A stretch of 64,000 bases of DNA from CALCKU01 sp964571595 (lineage in GTDB: Bacteria; Pseudomonadota; Alphaproteobacteria; Caulobacterales; Maricaulaceae), in assembly GCA_964571595.1 (NCBI GenBank), contig CAZNCJ010000003.1, forward strand, positions 1 through 64,000. The letters run 5' to 3'. The notes under the pieces are model-generated. The model saw only the letters and a program-made list of their open reading frames with translations. It did not search any database and was not told where the DNA came from. Within the stretch, counting starts at the first letter, position 1; each line of letters starts with the position of its first letter. The position numbers and the translations under genes were made by a program. This document shows positions 35,967-45,290 of the stretch, piece by piece.

Positions 35967-36635
35967 ATGTCCAATCGCTCACATATCCATTCTGAGAAGA
36001 TCGGGGTCAAAATATGCGGCCTAACCCGCCCCGAGGATGTCGAATGCGCCGTGCGTCACGGTGCGCAGTTTTTAGGCTTTATCGTCGAGGCCGCGTCCAA
36101 ACGCCGGCTGAGTGTTGAACAAGCCGCCAAGCTGGCCGGCCCTATTCGCGGTATAATCTCGCGCGTTGCGGTCACAGTGAATGCTGATGATCGGCTCCTA
36201 AGGCGGATAATGGCGGAAATGGCGCCGGATTATATACAATGCCACGGCGAGGAGACGGTTGCGCGCATTGCAGATATCCGCAAAAAATTTGATGTTAAAC
36301 TCATAAAGGCCGCGCCCGTGGCGACATTATCCGATATCACATCCGCCAATGAATATGCCGGTATTGTTGATTATATCCTGTATGATGCCAAACCCCCAAA
36401 GGGCAGCGAAATTCGCGGCGGGCACGGCACCAAGATAGATTGGGATCTTATTAAAAACGCCCCGCGGCCTAAACACTTTCTTCTGGCAGGCGGGCTAACC
36501 CCTGATAATGTCACGCGTGCGATTAGGCATACGGGGACGACTTTGGTGGATGTAAGCTCCGGTGTTGAAGCCCGCGCGGGCGAAAAATCGTCTGACAAAA
36601 TTAAAGCCTTTATGGAAGCGGTAAATAGCTTATAA
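35967..36635 (+). CDS. trpF: Phosphoribosylanthranilate isomerase
   Basis: Third step of tryptophan synthesis: Amadori rearrangement of phosphoribosylanthranilate to CdRP. (beta/alpha)8 barrel; the catalytic cysteine is in VKICGLTRPEDV near residue 17, GFIVEAASKRRLS carries the phosphate-site region, and the catalytic aspartate lies in YDAKPPKGSEIRGGHG near 140. LLAGGLTPDNV and VDVSSGVE are near the end. 222 residues. trpB follows after 41 bases on the same strand. Confidence 0.95.
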   Translation: MSNRSHIHSEKIGVKICGLTRPEDVECAVRHGAQFLGFIVEAASKRRLSVEQAAKLAGPIRGIISRVAVTVNADDRLLRRIMAEMAPDYIQCHGEETVARIADIRKKFDVKLIKAAPVATLSDITSANEYAGIVDYILYDAKPPKGSEIRGGHGTKIDWDLIKNAPRPKHFLLAGGLTPDNVTRAIRHTGTTLVDVSSGVEARAGEKSSDKIKAFMEAVNSL

Positions 36636-36676
36636 GCCCCCGCAGGCCTATCAGCTTACACATATCTGGATAAGAG

Positions 36677-37939
36677 ATGACAAAATTAGACAATATAAAC
36701 ATACCGGATGAAAATGGACGTTTTGGGAATTTTGGCGGGCGTTATGTGGCTGAAACTCTCATGCCGCCTATTTTGGAGCTAGAGGCCGCTTACGCAGAAG
36801 CCAAATCAGATCCAGAGTTTCTCTCAGAACTTGACGATTTTTTTGCCCATTATGTGGGACGGCCCAGCCCGCTTTATTACGCCGAGCGTCTGACAGAATT
36901 TGCGCGCGAGAAAAACGGCGGCAAGGCGGCCAAGATTTATTTTAAACGCGATGAGCTAAACCATACGGGCGCGCATAAAATCAATAATTGCATGGGGCAA
37001 ATCCTGCTGGCCAAACGTATGGGCAAAACCCGTATCATTGCCGAAACAGGTGCGGGTCAGCACGGCGTCGCAACCGCGACAGTGGCCGCGCGATTTGGCC
37101 TAAAATGCATTGTCTATATGGGCGCAACAGATATTGTCCGCCAAAAGCCCAATGTGTTTCGTATGCGGCTTTTAGGGGCGGAAGTCCGCGCCGTACATTC
37201 CGGCACGGCGACGCTCAAAGACGCCATGAATGAGGCCTTGCGGGACTGGGTCACAAATGTGGCGGATACATTTTATTGTATAGGCACTGTGGCAGGCCCG
37301 CACCCCTATCCGGCTATGGTACGGGACTTTCAAGCCATTATTGGCCGCGAAGCCAAATCCCAAATCCTTGAGCGCGAAGGCCGCCTGCCTGATGCGCTCG
37401 TGGCCTGTATTGGCGGGGGATCAAATGCGATGGGGCTGTTCCATGAATTTGTGTCCGATAAATCTGTGCGCCTGATCGGTGTCGAGGCTGCGGGTCGCGG
37501 CGTTGAGAGCGGACTGCACGCCGCAAGCCTAACGGGGGGAACGCCGGGCGTGCTCCACGGAAACCGCACCTATCTTCTCCAAGACGAACACGGCCAAATT
37601 AAAGACGCCCATTCAATTTCGGCTGGGTTGGATTATCCGGGTATCGGACCAGAACATGCCTATCTGCACGATATTGGACGGGCTGAATATGTCAGCGCTA
37701 CAGATGACGAAGCCTTACATTGGTTCCAAGAATGTGCGCGCCTTGAAGGTATTCTTCCCGCACTCGAGCCGTCCCATGCCCTGCCGCGGGCTTTTGATCT
37801 GGCGGGCGAGCTTGGCAAGGACGGGCTGCTTATTATGAATATGTGTGGCCGCGGCGATAAAGACGTCTTTACCATTGCCGATGCGCTCGGCGAGCATATT
37901 AGTGAGGGAACGGACGCGGAAAACACGAAGGCTTATTAA
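36677..37939 (+). CDS. trpB: Tryptophan synthase beta subunit
   Basis: Forms tryptophan from indole and serine in the TrpA2B2 complex, with PLP. FGGRYVAETLMP near the start, the PLP lysine in HTGAHKINN (about K98), AETGAGQHGVATAT, the phosphate-binding loop GGGSNAMG, and SAGLDYPGIGPEH are all intact. 420 residues. trpF is 41 bases upstream. Unusually, the partner gene trpA is not next: an acyl-CoA ligase gene of 1.5 kb lies between them. Confidence 0.97.
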   Translation: MTKLDNINIPDENGRFGNFGGRYVAETLMPPILELEAAYAEAKSDPEFLSELDDFFAHYVGRPSPLYYAERLTEFAREKNGGKAAKIYFKRDELNHTGAHKINNCMGQILLAKRMGKTRIIAETGAGQHGVATATVAARFGLKCIVYMGATDIVRQKPNVFRMRLLGAEVRAVHSGTATLKDAMNEALRDWVTNVADTFYCIGTVAGPHPYPAMVRDFQAIIGREAKSQILEREGRLPDALVACIGGGSNAMGLFHEFVSDKSVRLIGVEAAGRGVESGLHAASLTGGTPGVLHGNRTYLLQDEHGQIKDAHSISAGLDYPGIGPEHAYLHDIGRAEYVSATDDEALHWFQECARLEGILPALEPSHALPRAFDLAGELGKDGLLIMNMCGRGDKDVFTIADALGEHISEGTDAENTKAY

Positions 37940-38061
37940 TCAGCCTGCTATTCCTTCGTACCGCCTAATAGTGGATAGTGATTTCGTTAATCTTTAAAAC
38001 TTCCTAATTGACCCAAATGTTCGCCCTCTCTATTTTTTGACGGCAAACATCTGAGTTGATC

Positions 38062-39606
38062 ATGCCCCTACGCATTACACTTGGCGAGTTAATTCATAAG
38101 CTCGCAAACCAGTTTGAGGACCGACCCGCGGTCACCATGATCGGTTCGGGTACCATGTCTGATGAGACATTAAGCTACCGCGAATTTGATAATCTCATTA
38201 ATCGTATCGGGCACGGACTTAAGCCCTTAACACAAGGCTCGCAATATGTCGGGATCATGCATGAAAATGATCTGAACTATCTGGCTACGACCTATGCGCT
38301 TAAAAAGCTCAACAGGATCGAAGTTTCGATCAACCGCGCCTTTCGCGGCGTTTCGCTCTCGCGTATGATCACGCTGACCGCCTGTGACGTCCTGATAACA
38401 TCAGAGGCGCATTTCGAAGCACTCTCGCAAATCAAATCTGATCTGCCCCATATTAGAACCTTGATCGTCACCTCAGGGGCGGATGCCGCCAAGACCCTCT
38501 TTCCAAACTGGAAGATACTGCGCTTTGAGGACATCATCTCGGAGCGCACAGACCACATCACCTCGCCAGCTCGCGACACAGATATAGCCGCTATTATGTT
38601 TACGTCTGGCACGACAGGCGTGTCGAAGGGCTGCGAGCTTTCACACCGATTTGCCGTAAGAACCGCCGAGAACATGATCGCGCCGTTCCACTTAACAAAA
38701 GAGGATGTGAATTACACGCCCTATCCGCTCTCCCATATCGGGCCGGCTTATTATGATATTCTGCCCAGCCTGATGGTTGGCGGGCGGGCTGTACTACGCG
38801 ACGGGTTTAGCCTTTCAAATTTCTGGGACGAGGTGACGCGCCACGGTGTGACATGGTTTATGTGCTTAGGCTCCGTCCAGCAGCTTCTTTATTCCGCCCC
38901 GCCAAGCGCGTTTGACCGCGCTCATAACGTCACACGAGCCTGGGCCACGCCTGCCCCTGTTCCGGCAGAGAAGTTTATGGACCGCTTCGGGGTGCATATT
39001 TTACCGGGGGGCGGGTACGGCTCTACCGATGCGGGCTGGGTTGTCGTGCCGCAATGGGATCATCCCGGCGGTATTTTACTGCCCCATTTCGATCTGGCGA
39101 TTGTGGATGAGCATGACGATCCTGTCCCAGCAGGTGTCAAAGGAGAAATCGTTATTCGTCCCAAAGAGCCGGGCGTCATAGCAGACGGATATTTCGGCAT
39201 GCCGGAGCGCACCCTTGCCTCGCGCAAAAATCTCTGGTTCCATACGGGGGATATTGGCTGGCTTGACGAGGCGGGTCTGTTTTATTTTACCTGCCGTATC
39301 GCGGAACGCATAAGGGTGAAAGGCGAAATGGTCTCAGGCTTCGAGGTCGAGGAAGGGGCTCTCGCCCACCCGGATATTTTAGATGCCGCCGCGATTGGCA
39401 TCCCAGCGGAAATGGGCGAAGAAGACATAAGGCTTTTTGTCACCTTGCGCGACGAGACATCTTTGAATGAAACCCAGATTATAAAACATTGCCAAAGCGT
39501 CATGGCAAAATTCATGGTCCCGAAAATTGTGACCATATTAGATGAGATGCCCCGCACACCCACGGGTAAGCCAGAGAAAGGCAAATTGGCCCAGATGCCG
39601 CTCTGA
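38062..39606 (+). CDS. AMP-forming acyl-CoA ligase (CaiC-like)
   Basis: Predicted ligase activating a carboxylic acid to its CoA thioester through an acyl-adenylate. The P-loop motif is IMFTSGTTGVSKG (about 177-189), YGSTDAGW replaces the usual YGxTE core, WFHTGDIGWLDEAG is the A7 motif and PTGKPEKGK holds the catalytic lysine. The overall look recalls CaiC crotonobetaine/carnitine-CoA ligase, including a short N-terminus and MAKFMVPK near the end, but the assignment is loose. The ATG at 38062 is preferred over a TTG two codons earlier. It sits between trpB and trpA with short gaps (about 120 and 60 bases). Confidence 0.8.
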   Translation: MPLRITLGELIHKLANQFEDRPAVTMIGSGTMSDETLSYREFDNLINRIGHGLKPLTQGSQYVGIMHENDLNYLATTYALKKLNRIEVSINRAFRGVSLSRMITLTACDVLITSEAHFEALSQIKSDLPHIRTLIVTSGADAAKTLFPNWKILRFEDIISERTDHITSPARDTDIAAIMFTSGTTGVSKGCELSHRFAVRTAENMIAPFHLTKEDVNYTPYPLSHIGPAYYDILPSLMVGGRAVLRDGFSLSNFWDEVTRHGVTWFMCLGSVQQLLYSAPPSAFDRAHNVTRAWATPAPVPAEKFMDRFGVHILPGGGYGSTDAGWVVVPQWDHPGGILLPHFDLAIVDEHDDPVPAGVKGEIVIRPKEPGVIADGYFGMPERTLASRKNLWFHTGDIGWLDEAGLFYFTCRIAERIRVKGEMVSGFEVEEGALAHPDILDAAAIGIPAEMGEEDIRLFVTLRDETSLNETQIIKHCQSVMAKFMVPKIVTILDEMPRTPTGKPEKGKLAQMPL

Positions 39607-39667
39607 GGTTAAAAATTATCACTTTATACTGGAAATAACCCCGCAAAAGACTTAAGCGGTGCGGGAT

Positions 39668-40471
39668 ATGACCCAAAGACTTAATGAGACATTCGCACGC
39701 CGCAAAGCCAAGGGAGGGGCCGCCTTTGTTGCTTATATTATGGGCGGTGATCCAGACCGGGCCACCTCGCAAAAAGTGCTAAACGCTCTACCCGAAGCAG
39801 GCGTGGATATTATCGAACTGGGCATGCCTTTTACCGATCCGGCCGCTGACGGCCCGACCATCGAAGAGGCTGGCCTGCGCAGTCTGGCCGCAGGCACCAC
39901 ATTGTTAAGCGTGCTGGAAATGGCAGCCGAGTTTCGTAAGACCAATGATACAACACCGCTCATTATAATGGGTTATTGCAATCCTGTTCATCATATGGGC
40001 TACGGCAAATTTGCTAAGGCCGCCAAAGAGGCCGGTATTGACGGGGCGATCATTGTCGATCTACCCCCCGAAGAAGATACGGAATTACGCGCGGCGTTCG
40101 AGGTGCATGATCTCGCCCTTATCCGCCTTGCGACACCGACCACGGATGACGCCCGACTGCCCCGCGTGGTTAAGGGCACAAAAGGCTTTGTTTATTATGT
40201 CTCTATGACAGGTATAACAGGTGCGAAGTTAGATACTGCCGGCACGGGTGCAAACTCTATCAAAGATCAGGTCGGGAAAATCCGCGAGGCCAGCGGCTTG
40301 CCTGTCGTGGTAGGCTTCGGGGTCAAAACCCCCGATCATGCCAAAAGCATTGCCGAACATGCTGACGGTGTTGTTGTTGGCTCTGCCATTGTCAAAGCCT
40401 TACATGAAGACGGCGCGAGTGCCGCCCTCGCCTTAACGGCGAGCTTGGCGACAGCCGTGCATGAGGTTTAA
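39668..40471 (+). CDS. trpA: Tryptophan synthase alpha subunit
   Basis: Cleaves indole-3-glycerol phosphate to indole, which passes to TrpB. The catalytic pair is present: the glutamate in IELGMPFTDPAADGPTI (near residue 47) and the aspartate in the same motif (near 58). GYCNPVHHMG, VDLPPEE, and VGFGVKTPDHA with the phosphate-binding GSAIV follow. 267 residues from the ATG at 39668, which matches the MTxR start seen in the family better than the GTG three codons upstream. Separated from trpB by the ligase gene. Confidence 0.95.
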   Translation: MTQRLNETFARRKAKGGAAFVAYIMGGDPDRATSQKVLNALPEAGVDIIELGMPFTDPAADGPTIEEAGLRSLAAGTTLLSVLEMAAEFRKTNDTTPLIIMGYCNPVHHMGYGKFAKAAKEAGIDGAIIVDLPPEEDTELRAAFEVHDLALIRLATPTTDDARLPRVVKGTKGFVYYVSMTGITGAKLDTAGTGANSIKDQVGKIREASGLPVVVGFGVKTPDHAKSIAEHADGVVVGSAIVKALHEDGASAALALTASLATAVHEV

Positions 40472-40591
40472 ACGCTTATGGTTATGGACAGCGATAAGAA
40501 AATTTAATCCGTCCATATTCTTGTTTTCATCACCCTCTATATATGGATAAAAGATAAAGCTTAGAGCATTAAACCAAATTGGAAGTCGAAT

Positions 40592-43021
40592 ATGCAAACC
40601 CACGCAAAAGTCGTTGTCATTGGCGGAGGGATTATTGGCTGTTCGATATTATACCATTTGGCCAAGCTGGGTTGGAAAGACCTCTTACTGCTTGAGCGTG
40701 ATGAGTTAACATCTGGCTCCACTTGGCACGCGGCGGCCAATATTCACGGCTTGCATGACAGTAATAATATTTCCAAACTGCAATATTATACCATGCAGCT
40801 TTACAAAGACCTTGAAATTGAGACGGGGCAAAGCTGCGGGATATTTCAACCCGGCGCGCTATATCTCGCCCAGACAAAAGACCGAGAGCACCAATTACGC
40901 ATACAAACCGCTAAAGCCAAATATTTCGGCGTTGAGTTTTATGAGCTAAGCCAGAAAGAGGCCTTAGAAAAAAATCCGCTGGTAAATTTTGACGGCATTC
41001 GCTGTGTTATGTTCGAGCCTGATAGCGGTAATGTAGACCCGTCAGGAGTTACCAATGCCTATGCTTTGGGGGCAAGGGCGCGCGGGGCCAAGATAGAGCG
41101 CTTTACCAGCGTGCTTGAAACCAATCCTCGCCCAGACGGGGGATGGGATGTGGTGACGCAAAAGGGTACTATCCACGCCGAAATCCTTGTCAATGCTGCT
41201 GGATTATGGGGCCGCGAAGTCGCCAAGCTGGCAGGGTTTGAACTGCCTTTAATGACGATGGAACATCAATATCTGGTCACAGACTCTATTCCTGAAATCG
41301 CCGAAATTGGCAAACGTCTGCCCTCTGTCTCAGACCGCGACGGGGAATATTATATGCGCCAAGAGGGCCAAGGGCTGCTCGTCGGGGCTTATGAACGTGA
41401 CGGCCGGTTTTGGGCCGAAGACGGCACGCCCCTTGATTTTGGCCGCGATCTTTTCCCGGATGATTTAGACCGCATACAAGATAATATTTTACGGGCCTGT
41501 GAACGCGTACCCGTCATGGCTTCAGCCGGGATTAAACGGGTCATAAACGGGCCAATGATCTGGGCACCGGATGCCGCCGCGCTTTACGGCCCTGTCCCGG
41601 AGCTTAAAAATTATTATTGCTGTAACGGGATCATACCGGGCTTTAGTCAATCCGGCGGTCTTGGGGCCATGCTGGCACAGTGGATTGTCGAGGGCGAACC
41701 GGAGCTGGATATGTTCCCATGGGACTTGGCGCGTTACGGGCTGGAGTGGACACCCAAAACATTTATCAAGGGACGCGCGCTGGACAGTTATGGCCACCGT
41801 TTTAAAATTCACTATCCCTATGAGGAGAGAGAGGCCGGACGGCCCGTGCGCACACGCCCCATATATGCCCACCAAAAGAAGATGGGCGCTGTGTTTGGGT
41901 TAAATTGTGCGTGGGAACACCCGCTCTGGTTTGCAGATAAAGACAAAGGCGAAAGTGCGCATGAGACATATGGATTTGAACGCCAGAACTGGTTTGAACC
42001 CGTTGGGCGCGAATGCAAAGCCTTGCGCGAAAAAGTCGGCATTATCGATATTTCCAACTTTGCTAAATATTCAATCAAAGGACCCGGGGCGCGGGACTGG
42101 CTTGATAAAGTCGTCGCCAATAAAGTGCCAAGCAAAACCGGTTTTTCCTGCCTTACGCCATTACTGGGCGTGCGAGGCGGTATTGCCGGTGATTTTACCA
42201 TTACCATGCTGAGTGAAGATGATTATATGATGTTTGGCTCCGGCATGGCCGAGCGTTATCATCAGAGATATTTCACTTCTGTACCCAAACCAGACAGTGT
42301 TCAATTTGTCTCAAAAACAAAGGACATGGTCGGCTTTAATATTGCAGGGCCAAAATCGCGTGCTTTGTTAGAGCGGCTGACAGATGCGGATTTATCCAAT
42401 AAAAATTGGCGCTTTATGCGCTCCAAGCAAATCCGGATTGCGGGACTTTCAGTGCTGGCCTTACGTGTCTCCTTTACCGGAGATCTTGGCTGGGAGCTTT
42501 ACGCTGACCAATCAGATCAGCTCGCGCTCTATAAGGCTTTGCTTAAGGCCGGGAAAGATTTAGGCGTCACACCTATTGGCTCGCGTTCGCTACTAAGCCT
42601 GCGAGTCGAAAAAGGCTATGGCAGTTGGGGGCGGGAATATTCGCCCGAGTTTTGGCCACATGAAACAGGTCTTGAGCGCCTCATCAAATTGGATAAGCCG
42701 GAATTTTTGGGCCGTGCGGCTTATTTAAAAATTAAAGACAAAACCCCGCGCTACCGCCTCGTCATGTTTGAGGTTGAGGCTGGTAAAGCTGACGCCTCAG
42801 GCGGCGAGCCCATCTTTTTACCAGACGGAACGCCCGTAGGATATGTCTCGACAGGCGCTTATGGCCACAGCGTGCAAAAATCATTAGCTATGGGTTTTAT
42901 TAATCACAAAAGCTATAAAGCAAACGGCGAATATTCCATCGCCATTTTAGGCAGGCCGCATAAAGCCAGATTGCTGGACAGCCCGCCCTTTGATCCAGAA
43001 GGTCAAAGATTGCGCGCTTAA
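40592..43021 (+). CDS. FAD oxidoreductase fused to GcvT (dimethylglycine/sarcosine dehydrogenase-like)
   Basis: Predicted bifunctional N-demethylase. The N-terminal DAO domain (about 1-370) has VVVIGGGIIGCSILYHL and SGSTWHAAA, where H46 aligns with the histidine that carries covalent FAD in dimethylglycine dehydrogenase. A linker (about 373-430) precedes a GcvT aminomethyltransferase domain (about 435-705; GIIDISNFAKYSIKG, FTGDLGWELY, LRVEKGYGSWGREYSP) and GcvT-C (about 710-805). Such fusions oxidise N-methyl groups and pass the carbon to THF as methylene-THF. 809 residues, full length. GGAAG precedes the ATG. It lies after trpA with 120 bases between. Exact substrate (dimethylglycine, sarcosine or another amine) is open. 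Confidence 0.85.
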   Translation: MQTHAKVVVIGGGIIGCSILYHLAKLGWKDLLLLERDELTSGSTWHAAANIHGLHDSNNISKLQYYTMQLYKDLEIETGQSCGIFQPGALYLAQTKDREHQLRIQTAKAKYFGVEFYELSQKEALEKNPLVNFDGIRCVMFEPDSGNVDPSGVTNAYALGARARGAKIERFTSVLETNPRPDGGWDVVTQKGTIHAEILVNAAGLWGREVAKLAGFELPLMTMEHQYLVTDSIPEIAEIGKRLPSVSDRDGEYYMRQEGQGLLVGAYERDGRFWAEDGTPLDFGRDLFPDDLDRIQDNILRACERVPVMASAGIKRVINGPMIWAPDAAALYGPVPELKNYYCCNGIIPGFSQSGGLGAMLAQWIVEGEPELDMFPWDLARYGLEWTPKTFIKGRALDSYGHRFKIHYPYEEREAGRPVRTRPIYAHQKKMGAVFGLNCAWEHPLWFADKDKGESAHETYGFERQNWFEPVGRECKALREKVGIIDISNFAKYSIKGPGARDWLDKVVANKVPSKTGFSCLTPLLGVRGGIAGDFTITMLSEDDYMMFGSGMAERYHQRYFTSVPKPDSVQFVSKTKDMVGFNIAGPKSRALLERLTDADLSNKNWRFMRSKQIRIAGLSVLALRVSFTGDLGWELYADQSDQLALYKALLKAGKDLGVTPIGSRSLLSLRVEKGYGSWGREYSPEFWPHETGLERLIKLDKPEFLGRAAYLKIKDKTPRYRLVMFEVEAGKADASGGEPIFLPDGTPVGYVSTGAYGHSVQKSLAMGFINHKSYKANGEYSIAILGRPHKARLLDSPPFDPEGQRLRA

Positions 43022-43041
43022 AACTGGAATGGCTCTACAGG

Positions 43042-45282
43042 CTAGACAAAATCCACAAATTTATCAAAAGGCATTTCGCGCAATCTTGTACCCGTTGCGT
43101 CAAAGATGGCATTGGCAAGAGCTGGCGGTGCGGGCGGCACGGGTGGCTCGCCAATACCGCGAATGCGGGGTGAATTCTCAAGACCCTTTACAATAATATC
43201 GGGACATTGATGCATGCGCATACCTGTATGTGTATCGAAATTGCTCTGTTCGGCCTGACCGTCAGAATAGGTGATCTCGCAATTCATCGCATGGCCCAAA
43301 GCCCAGACCACACCGCCTTTGACATTATTTTCAAAATTGACCGGATCAATGATTTTACCCACATCGGCGGCGACATACACCTTGTCTATCTTTATCCCGT
43401 CTGGTGTTTGGGTCACGTCGATGACTTCGGCCACAGGCACACTAAAGGAATTCACAAAGGCCAAGCCTCGCCCGCGATTTGGCCCGAGCTTTTGACCCCA
43501 ATTTGACATTTCGCCAATAGCTTCGAGCACTTTTCGCGCGACAGGATCCGTACAAAGACGCAAGCGTTCCGCCAGCGGGTCAATACCGGCCGAGCGGCAC
43601 ATCTCGTCAAAAAAGCTTTCGCTAAAAAACCCGGCACTGGACGCACCGACAGAGCGCCAAGAACTCACAGGAGCCAGATCAGGCGCGGCGAAAGCCGAGA
43701 CACGGTAATTGGGAATATCATAAGGCATATTCCACGCCCCTGCCGCAATTTGCGAATCCGGGCCCGGGATAGACTGTTCCAGACGGGCGGCTTGTGAGCG
43801 CCCAACAGAAACGGATGAAATCGGCAGGTCATAAGCCTCTATGCGCCCGTCTTTAACCATACCGCGAGGGCGCGCCATGGTAATCTGACGAGGATAATCA
43901 TGGGCGAAATCTTCTTCGCGTGTATAAGTCAACTTCACGGGCGTCCCGCGTAATTGATTGGCGATTTCTACGGCCTGATCAATGAAATCAAATTCGAGGC
44001 GGTGGCCAAAACTGCCGCCCATATATTGATTATGTAAATGCACGCTCTCAACATTATGACCTGTGATCTTGGCGGCGCGTTGTTCAACAAATCCCGGAAT
44101 TTGGTGCCCTGCCCAGATATCGACTTGTGCGTCGGTGACTTTAACGAGTGCATTTAACGGCTCTAGGGGTTGGTGGGCCACATAAGGGGCGCGGTATTCC
44201 ACCTCTAATATGTCCCCGCCGTCCAGAGCGCTTACAACATCCCCGTCATCGCGCCAGACCTTATCAAGATGCTCAGCGCCAAAACCTTCTGCCACTTTTT
44301 GCCAATGGGCGTCCATTTCCGCCGGATAGCTTGCCGTCTCCCAATCACATTCAATCGCGTTTACGGCTTGGAAAGCCCGCCAGCTATTATCGGCAATGAC
44401 GGCAATGCCGTTTTTAACCTTTAAGATTTTTTGAACCCCGCGCATGGATTTTGCCGCGCTATCATCAAAGGATTTCAACCCCGCGCCTTGTCTGGGGTTT
44501 GTCCTTATCGCCGCGTAAACCATGCCCGGCATTTCCAGATCAATACCGTAATTTTGCGTCCCTGTTGACTTGGCGATTATGTCCATGCGCATCATGGGCT
44601 TACCAATAATTCGCCACTGGCTCGGATCACGCAAGGTGACGTCACTAACTGGCTCAACTTTGGAAGCCGCAGCTGCAAGCTCAGTGTAAGGGACTTTGCG
44701 ACCATCTGGTAAAATGACCGCGCCAGAGCGCGTTTTAAGCTCAGAGACCTTAACATCAAATTCTTGGGCTGCGGCCAGTTTCAAAGTTTCGCGCGCCACA
44801 GCACCGGCCATGCGTAATTTCTCAAAACTATCGGGAATACTCGAGGAGCCGCCCGTAGCCTGCAAGCCCATGACTTTGACAATAGAGCGGTAAATAGCTC
44901 TCTTGCGGTCCGCGCTATTGCTCATATCGGTTGAGATAACATCAGCGAGTTCTGCGCCCAATGCCCCGTTATAATAAGCCGGACTTGCCGAGCCGGGGCT
45001 TGTCTCAAATTGCCCAAACTCAATATCGAGTTCTTCGGCGATCAAAGCGGCTTGAGCTGAGAATATCCCTTGTCCGCTATCGGCGTGCGGGGTGATTAAT
45101 GTCACAGCTTGGTCCGAGATTTTCACCCAAGGATTAAAGCTGGCCTCGCCGTCTTCCAAATCCCCGAGTAAAGGATTTTTATGTGGCTTTTTGACCGTAT
45201 AAGTACCAAAGGCGACCCCGCCCACAATCGCGACTGATCCTACAAGAAAGCTGCGCCGTGCAATTGTCCGTAATTTTCCCAT
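43042..45282 (-). CDS. Molybdenum hydroxylase large subunit (IorB-like, Tat-exported)
   Basis: Predicted Mo-cofactor subunit of a periplasmic xanthine-oxidase-family dehydrogenase acting on aldehydes or N-heterocycles. The N-terminus has the twin-arginine motif ARRSFLVG plus a hydrophobic stretch. MoCo-binding segments include NQYMGGSFGHRLEFDF near 400, SWRSVGASSAGFFSESFFDE, and VADVGKIIDP; the C-terminal GIGEPPVPPAPPALANAI contains the catalytic glutamate. The ATG at 45282 with AGGG upstream is chosen over a start 30 codons earlier that would overlap the 2Fe-2S gene. 746 residues. The small subunit has no signal and probably travels with this one. Confidence 0.87.
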   Translation of the reverse strand: MGKLRTIARRSFLVGSVAIVGGVAFGTYTVKKPHKNPLLGDLEDGEASFNPWVKISDQAVTLITPHADSGQGIFSAQAALIAEELDIEFGQFETSPGSASPAYYNGALGAELADVISTDMSNSADRKRAIYRSIVKVMGLQATGGSSSIPDSFEKLRMAGAVARETLKLAAAQEFDVKVSELKTRSGAVILPDGRKVPYTELAAAASKVEPVSDVTLRDPSQWRIIGKPMMRMDIIAKSTGTQNYGIDLEMPGMVYAAIRTNPRQGAGLKSFDDSAAKSMRGVQKILKVKNGIAVIADNSWRAFQAVNAIECDWETASYPAEMDAHWQKVAEGFGAEHLDKVWRDDGDVVSALDGGDILEVEYRAPYVAHQPLEPLNALVKVTDAQVDIWAGHQIPGFVEQRAAKITGHNVESVHLHNQYMGGSFGHRLEFDFIDQAVEIANQLRGTPVKLTYTREEDFAHDYPRQITMARPRGMVKDGRIEAYDLPISSVSVGRSQAARLEQSIPGPDSQIAAGAWNMPYDIPNYRVSAFAAPDLAPVSSWRSVGASSAGFFSESFFDEMCRSAGIDPLAERLRLCTDPVARKVLEAIGEMSNWGQKLGPNRGRGLAFVNSFSVPVAEVIDVTQTPDGIKIDKVYVAADVGKIIDPVNFENNVKGGVVWALGHAMNCEITYSDGQAEQSNFDTHTGMRMHQCPDIIVKGLENSPRIRGIGEPPVPPAPPALANAIFDATGTRLREMPFDKFVDFV

Positions 45283-45290
45283 AGCCCTGA

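Noticed and set aside
40592..43021. DMSP demethylase DmdA
   Set aside because: DmdA is a GcvT protein of about 365 residues without an FAD domain. This protein is an 809-residue FAD/GcvT fusion.
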